A DNA stretch of 64,000 bases from positions 123,160,543-123,224,542 of the forward strand of contig CM043960.1 of NCBI GenBank assembly GCA_014529385.2. Direction: 5' to 3'. The position numbers were made by a program, and so were the translations under genes. A model generated the notes under the pieces. That model was given only the letters and a program-made list of their open reading frames with translations, was not told the origin of the DNA and ran no database searches. Origin of the DNA: Adiantum capillus-veneris (taxonomy: Eukaryota > Streptophyta > Polypodiopsida > Polypodiales > Pteridaceae). This document shows, piece by piece, positions 59,981 through 64,000 of this stretch. Positions within the stretch are counted from its first letter, which is position 1. Every line of letters begins with the position of its first letter.

Positions 59981-61365
59981 TTTGGCAATACGGCAAGCCA
60001 TAGAGCTTACCCACAGTGCAGGTTAAAAACAACACAATGGCAATCCGCTCGTCAATATGGCAAGCCATAAGCTTACCCACAACATATGCATTGTGGGCAA
60101 GCTCTATGGATTTCCATATTGCCAACGGCTCGCCATTGTATTGTTTATATGTCCACGAGCGGTTTTCAAGTCCTAAAATAGCTAAGCGGCCCTGAAAATA
60201 ACACCATGGCGAGCCGTTTGGAAGTAGGGCAAGCCATGCGCTTGCCCACAATGCATATGCATTGTGGGAAAGCTATAGAGCTTGCCCACAATGCATATGC
60301 GTTGTGGGAAAGCTCTATAGATTGACATATTGCCAACTGGCTCGCCATTGTGTTTTCTATATGTCTGCAAGTGATTTTCAAATCCTAAAATAGCTAAGCG
60401 GCCCTAAAAACAACACAATGGAAAGCCTTTTGGCAATACGGCAAGCCATAGATCTTGCTTACAATGCATATGCATTCTGGGTAAGCTTTATGGCTTGCTG
60501 TATTTCCAAACGGCTCTCCATTGTGTTGTCTATATGTTTGCGAGCGATTTTCAAGCGCTAAGATTGCCTCGTGTCCCTAAAAACAACAGAATGGCGATCC
60601 ATTTGGAAATATGGCAAGCCATAAAGCTTGCCCACAAGGCATATGCATTGAGGGCAAGCTCTATGGCTTGCCGTATTGCCAACAACTTGCCATTGTGTTG
60701 TTTTTATGTCCGCAAGCGGTTTTCAAGCCCTAAAATAGCTAAGCAACCCTTAAAACAACACAATGGAAAGTTGTTTGGCAATATGACAAGCCATAGAGTG
60801 TTCCCACAATGCATATGCATGGTGTGCAAGCTCTATGGTTCGCCCTATTACCAAAAGGATAGCCATTAAGTTGTCTATATGTCCGCGGCCCTAAAAACAA
60901 CACAATGGAGATCCGTTTGGCAAAACAAAAATCCATAGAGCTTTCCCACAATGCATATGCATTGGGGGCAAGCTCTATGGCTTGCCGTATTACCAATGGC
61001 TGGCCATTGTGTTGTCTATATGTTTGCGAGCGATTTTCAAGCGCTAAATTTTTCTCGTGTCCCTAAAACAACACAATGGCTATCCGTTTGGCAATACGGC
61101 AAGCCATAAAGCTTGCCCACAAGGTATATGCATTGTGGGCAAGCTCTATGGCTTGCCATATTGCCAACGGCTCGCCGTTGTGTTGTCTATATGTCTGCGA
61201 GCGGTTTTCAGGCCCTAAAATTTCTTCGCAACCCTAAAAACAACACTATGGTGAGTCGTTTGTCAAATTTGCAAGCCATAGAACTTGCCAACATCGCATA
61301 TGCATTGTGGGCAAGCTGTATGGCTTGCCGTTTTTACAAACACCTAACCATTGTGTTGGTTTTAT
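59981..61365. repeat. 172-bp tandem array of near-palindromic units
   Basis: About eight units centred on CATATGC at 60083, 60254, 60467, 60640, 60812, 60954, 61125 and 61297 (an extra centre at 60294). Spacings are 171-173 except for one 142 and one unit with a 40-base doubled centre. In each unit the two sides mirror each other: GGCAAGCCATAGAGCTTGCC ... TGCATATGCA ... GGCAAGCTCTATGGCTTGCC, extended outward by ACAACACAATGGCGAGCCGT and its complement. About 120 of 172 bases are dyad-symmetric; the rest is a spacer with TTTTCAAGCCCTAAAAT. Short proteins predicted on both strands are by-products. Confidence 0.9.
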
Positions 61366-61620
61366 GTTAGGTTAGGTTAGGTTAGGTTTAGGTTATAGGC
61401 TAGGTGAGATTATAGGTTAGGTTAGAGCTAGCGACAAATTAATAGTAGAAAAAACGCAAACAGACTTCAAAGATGACTCGTGTACTTCTAAAAACGCAAA
61501 CGGATTTTAGTTAGGTCAGGCTATAGGTTAGGTTTAGGTTATAAGTTAGGCTACATTAAGTTAGGTTAGGTTTAGGTTATAGGTTATAGGTTAGGTTAGA
61601 TTATAGGTTAGGTTAGAGCT
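61366..61620. repeat. GTTAGG degenerate array, right blocks
   Basis: GTTAGGTTAGG and GGTTATAGGTTAGG words at 61366-61426 and 61503-61612, separated by the first unit of the next array. Same motif as the block left of the palindromic array. Confidence 0.8.
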
Positions 61621-62130
61621 AGCGACAAATTAATAGTAGAAAAAAAGCAATCGGACTTCAAAAGTGCACGCACTCTTCAAGAACCTTAACATATAGTCAC
61701 TGACCAATAAAGACGAGATTATTACCCTGTGGTTCTAATCTCCGTTCACCTCTAGACCAAGGTGTGGAGGAATCGGGCTTGGCTAGAGAATGTGAGGTTG
61801 TTAGAGCTAGCAACAAATAGTAGAAAAAACGCAATTGGACTTCAAAAGTGCACACAGACTACCCTGTGGTCCTAATCTTTGTGCACATCTAGACCGAGGT
61901 GTGCGGGGATCGGGCCTGGCTAGAGAATGTGAGGTTGTTAGAGCTAGCAGTAAATAGTTGAAAAACTGCAATCGGACTTCAAAAGTGCACACAGACTTCA
62001 AGAACTTTAATATATAGTCATTGACCAATAAAGACGAGATTATTACCCTATGGTCCTAATCTCCATGCACCTCTAGAACGAGGTGTGTAGGGATCGGGCG
62101 TGGCCGCTAGAGAACGTGAGGTTGTCATAT
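61421..62130. repeat. Tandem array of about 137-190 bp units
   Basis: GTTAGAGCTAGC opens units at 61421, 61612, 61800 and 61937 (offsets 191, 188, 137). Units share GGACTTCAAAAGTGCAC, AAAGACGAGATTATTACCCT and GCTAGAGAA-GTGAGGTTGT; the third lacks about 50 internal bases. Confidence 0.85.
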
Positions 62131-62204
62131 TGTCATGTACTTAGTAGTGTGTAATTATAACAACTAGTGTTTTAATTATTTGTTGCATCATTGGTAGACA
62201 AAGT

Positions 62205-63440
62205 ATGGACGATAGGATGGCATGTGCGCATTGCAAGCATCAGATCTTTAAAAAATAAAAAATATGTGACCAACACATATGCAATCACGGTCTCTTTCCG
62301 ATAGAGCAACTACAAGACCTGCATTATCGATCTCATGGTCTAGAAATTGAAGGTCAAACTCCACAAGTAGATATTGCTCCAACTGCATCCCTGAGAAGAT
62401 GATTTTCAAACGAGCAGCCATCGACTGAGTCCTCCCAACTAATACCTGATGCGGCATTTCAAGAAGTAGAGATGGAGCAGATGTTGGACGCGTTCTTTGA
62501 CATGGATTCCAACATAGAAGGCGACAACATTCAAGACGACACTGTGGACCAACCTCAGTCATCCCATTCATATCGACGGCATGATAGTAACAATAAAGAC
62601 CGTGAGATGATGCAAAGTCTTGCACGCATGCCGCTCTACACTGGTGCAAAAATCTCAGTTCTCTGTACCGCGTTGGCAATGCTTAATTTGCAGTCTGTCT
62701 ACGGTTGGTATGCCGCCTCAGTCAACAGAGCTTTTCAGGTAAATACATTGTATCCTAAGCATGATAAAGTGCAAATTACATTTCATATAAAGTGATCAAA
62801 GAGCTGACTTGTTCATGTAATGACAGGTTGCTCAATGATCAAATCTTGCCAGAAGGGAATCACAGGCCCCCTACCCGTCCAGCCGCTAAAAAGCTTCTCA
62901 CTAATTTGAGCTTGGATTATCACAAAATACATGCATGTCCTAGCAATTGTATACTTTTTTGCAATGAGTATGCAAACTTGGAACAGTCTGCCAATTGTGG
63001 ATTAAACAGGTACAGGGAGGACACACAAGGAAAATGTATCCCTGCAAAGGTCCTTCGACACTTTCCTATCACTCCAAGAATAAAGATCATGTTCAAGTGC
63101 AAGTCCATAGCCACTTTGATGACACGGCACTCAAATACTAGATCGACAGATGATGTGATGCGGGTACCTGCTGACTCTCGTGCATGGAAGCACATAGAGG
63201 AAAGTTGGCCTACATTTAAGAATGAGCCTCGATGTATTCGCTTTGGTCTGGCAATGGACGGAGCAAAACCCATTCGGATTACCGAGCTCGTCATGGAGCA
63301 GTTGGCCTATTTTTCTGGTTAATTAGGATCTTCCACCATGGCTAGCTATCAAGAAGGGCCATCTGTTGTTGTCATTGATCGTCCCAGGAAAGTCAAAAGC
63401 AAAGTACAAGGACGTTGTCATGACGCCCCACATTTATTGA
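62205..63440 (+). pseudogene. TNP2-like CACTA transposase (N-terminal part)
   Basis: Reading starts at ATG 62205 with Cys/His pairs (CAHCKH, CDQHICNHG) and has TAA near 62256 and TGA near 62397. From 62472 it runs MEQMLDAFFDMDSN ... SVYGWYAASVNRAFQ, then a likely 65-bp intron (62739-62803, GT...AG) which joins in phase to LTCSCNDRLLNDQILPEGN. The strongest block is YHKIHACPSNCILF with AKVLRHFPITPRIKIMF, a TNP2 hallmark. A frameshift near 63320 precedes LPPWLAIKKGHLLLSLIVPG, also a TNP2 block, which ends at TGA 63438-63440. The catalytic C-terminal part is missing from the window. Confidence 0.75.
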
Positions 63441-64000
63441 GAGAAAAACACACCAAGAAAAAGAATGTTTGAAGGTTTTCTTACAAAAAAGCTGTAACTT
63501 TTGCCAGTATCGATGATTACAAATAAATAATGCTTGGGATTCTTTAGGTGAGATAATGGCGTCTCTTGAAGTTTAATGATTACGGGATATGGCAACATGA
63601 TATGGTTGGCATGGCATTTGGTGAATATTAAAGAAAACAAAGGTGCTTGAAGAGCTTCATATTCATAATGTTGGTTCTTGGAGCATGACGATTGTGGTAT
63701 ATACTTAGCAGTTTGGGAGGGAAGGTCTTTTTCAAATAAAGCTTTCTATGCTTGCACTTTGATGATTGTGTTTAGTAATGCTTTGGCTAATATGGAAGAG
63801 GAGGATTTGATCGTTTGGTGTTTTTATATGGTTGTGGGAGGAAAGTGAGGTACCTGGCAATTCTTTGATTTATGGAAGTCGCGCCGCGCCGTCTTGGATA
63901 GGATGCAAGTCAAAATTGGTGGGAGTTAAGCAATGACCGCCACTAAGGGAATATGAATGGCCGCTTAAAATATAAAGTTAAGGGTAGTTGATAGCTTTAA
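63441..64000. other. No gene recognised
   Basis: No continuation of TNP2 was found in any frame. A GC-rich word TCGCGCCGCGCCG lies near 63880. Presumably still inside the CACTA element. Confidence 0.4.

Larger units (their letters stand above)
59062..64000 (+). mobile_element. CACTA (En/Spm) transposon, left part
   Basis: The element starts CACTACAAGAGGTCACTT at 59062, the classic CACTA terminus, exactly where chromovirus homology ends; the preceding AAG (59059-59061) would be the 3-bp target duplication. Subterminal motifs, tandem arrays and a TNP2-type transposase follow in the plus direction. The right end lies outside the window, so neither the second terminus nor the second target copy can be seen. 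Confidence 0.8.

Noticed and set aside
60166-61370. Short open frames on both strands of the palindromic array
   Set aside because: The dyad symmetry makes both strands alike; the peptides are by-products of the repeat.

Overview
The window is repeat-dominated nuclear DNA of a land plant. The evidence is a Ty3/gypsy chromovirus with a chromodomain, Athila/Tat-like gypsy debris, Ty1/copia, hAT and CACTA (En/Spm, TNP2) remains, plant-type tRNA primer sites, a short TTTAGGG run and very long CT/GA/CA microsatellites. The overall look suits a large, TE-rich genome such as a fern or other seedless plant, but that is inference. I found no host gene I can name, and no rRNA, tRNA or CRISPR.

Layout. 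0-1.7 kb: microsatellites and the end of an LTR. 1.7-3.2 kb: Athila/Tat-like gypsy remnant (tRNA-Asp-type primer site, protease end, reverse transcriptase broken at the catalytic motif). 3.3-5.8 kb: unidentified degenerate coding region ending in a coiled coil. 5.8-10.2 kb: dead Ty1/copia, interrupted inside integrase. 12.18-17.50 kb: complete non-coding LTR element with 142-bp LTRs, primer site, polypurine tract and a perfect 5-bp target duplication. 17.9-23.5 kb plus 32.4-32.6 kb: two copies of a roughly 1-kb direct repeat (probable old LTRs), the second split by the next element. 23.54-32.41 kb: young, nearly intact chromovirus (1.6-kb LTRs, TACAT target duplication, gag-pol stopped by two nonsense codons). 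34.09-40.67 kb: minus-strand gag-only LTR element with 2.2-kb LTRs and no pol. 42.5-43.7 kb: dead hAT transposase. 45.8-47.4 kb: 1.6-kb non-autonomous DNA transposon with CACTAG termini in a TTAA site, inserted in an LTR related to that of the gag-only family, whose primer site and decayed gag follow at 47.7-48.3 kb. 53.2-59.06 kb: minus-strand degenerate second chromovirus copy carrying another TTAA transposon. 59.06 kb to the end: the left part of a CACTA transposon, starting CACTACAAG, with subterminal CCGACG motifs, a 172-bp tandem array of near-palindromic units flanked by GTTAGG arrays, a second tandem array, and a TNP2-like transposase pseudogene.

The elements are nested, which gives relative ages: the chromovirus lies in an older LTR-like repeat; the TTAA transposon and the CACTA element both lie in an older chromovirus copy. 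The main results are the TTAA transposon (target duplication supported by two filled sites and two empty homologous sites), the palindromic satellite inside a CACTA element, and two non-autonomous LTR families (one coding-free with tiny LTRs, one gag-only with giant LTRs). Many premature stops fit C-to-T change at CAG/CAA/CGA codons, as expected from deamination of methylated cytosine.
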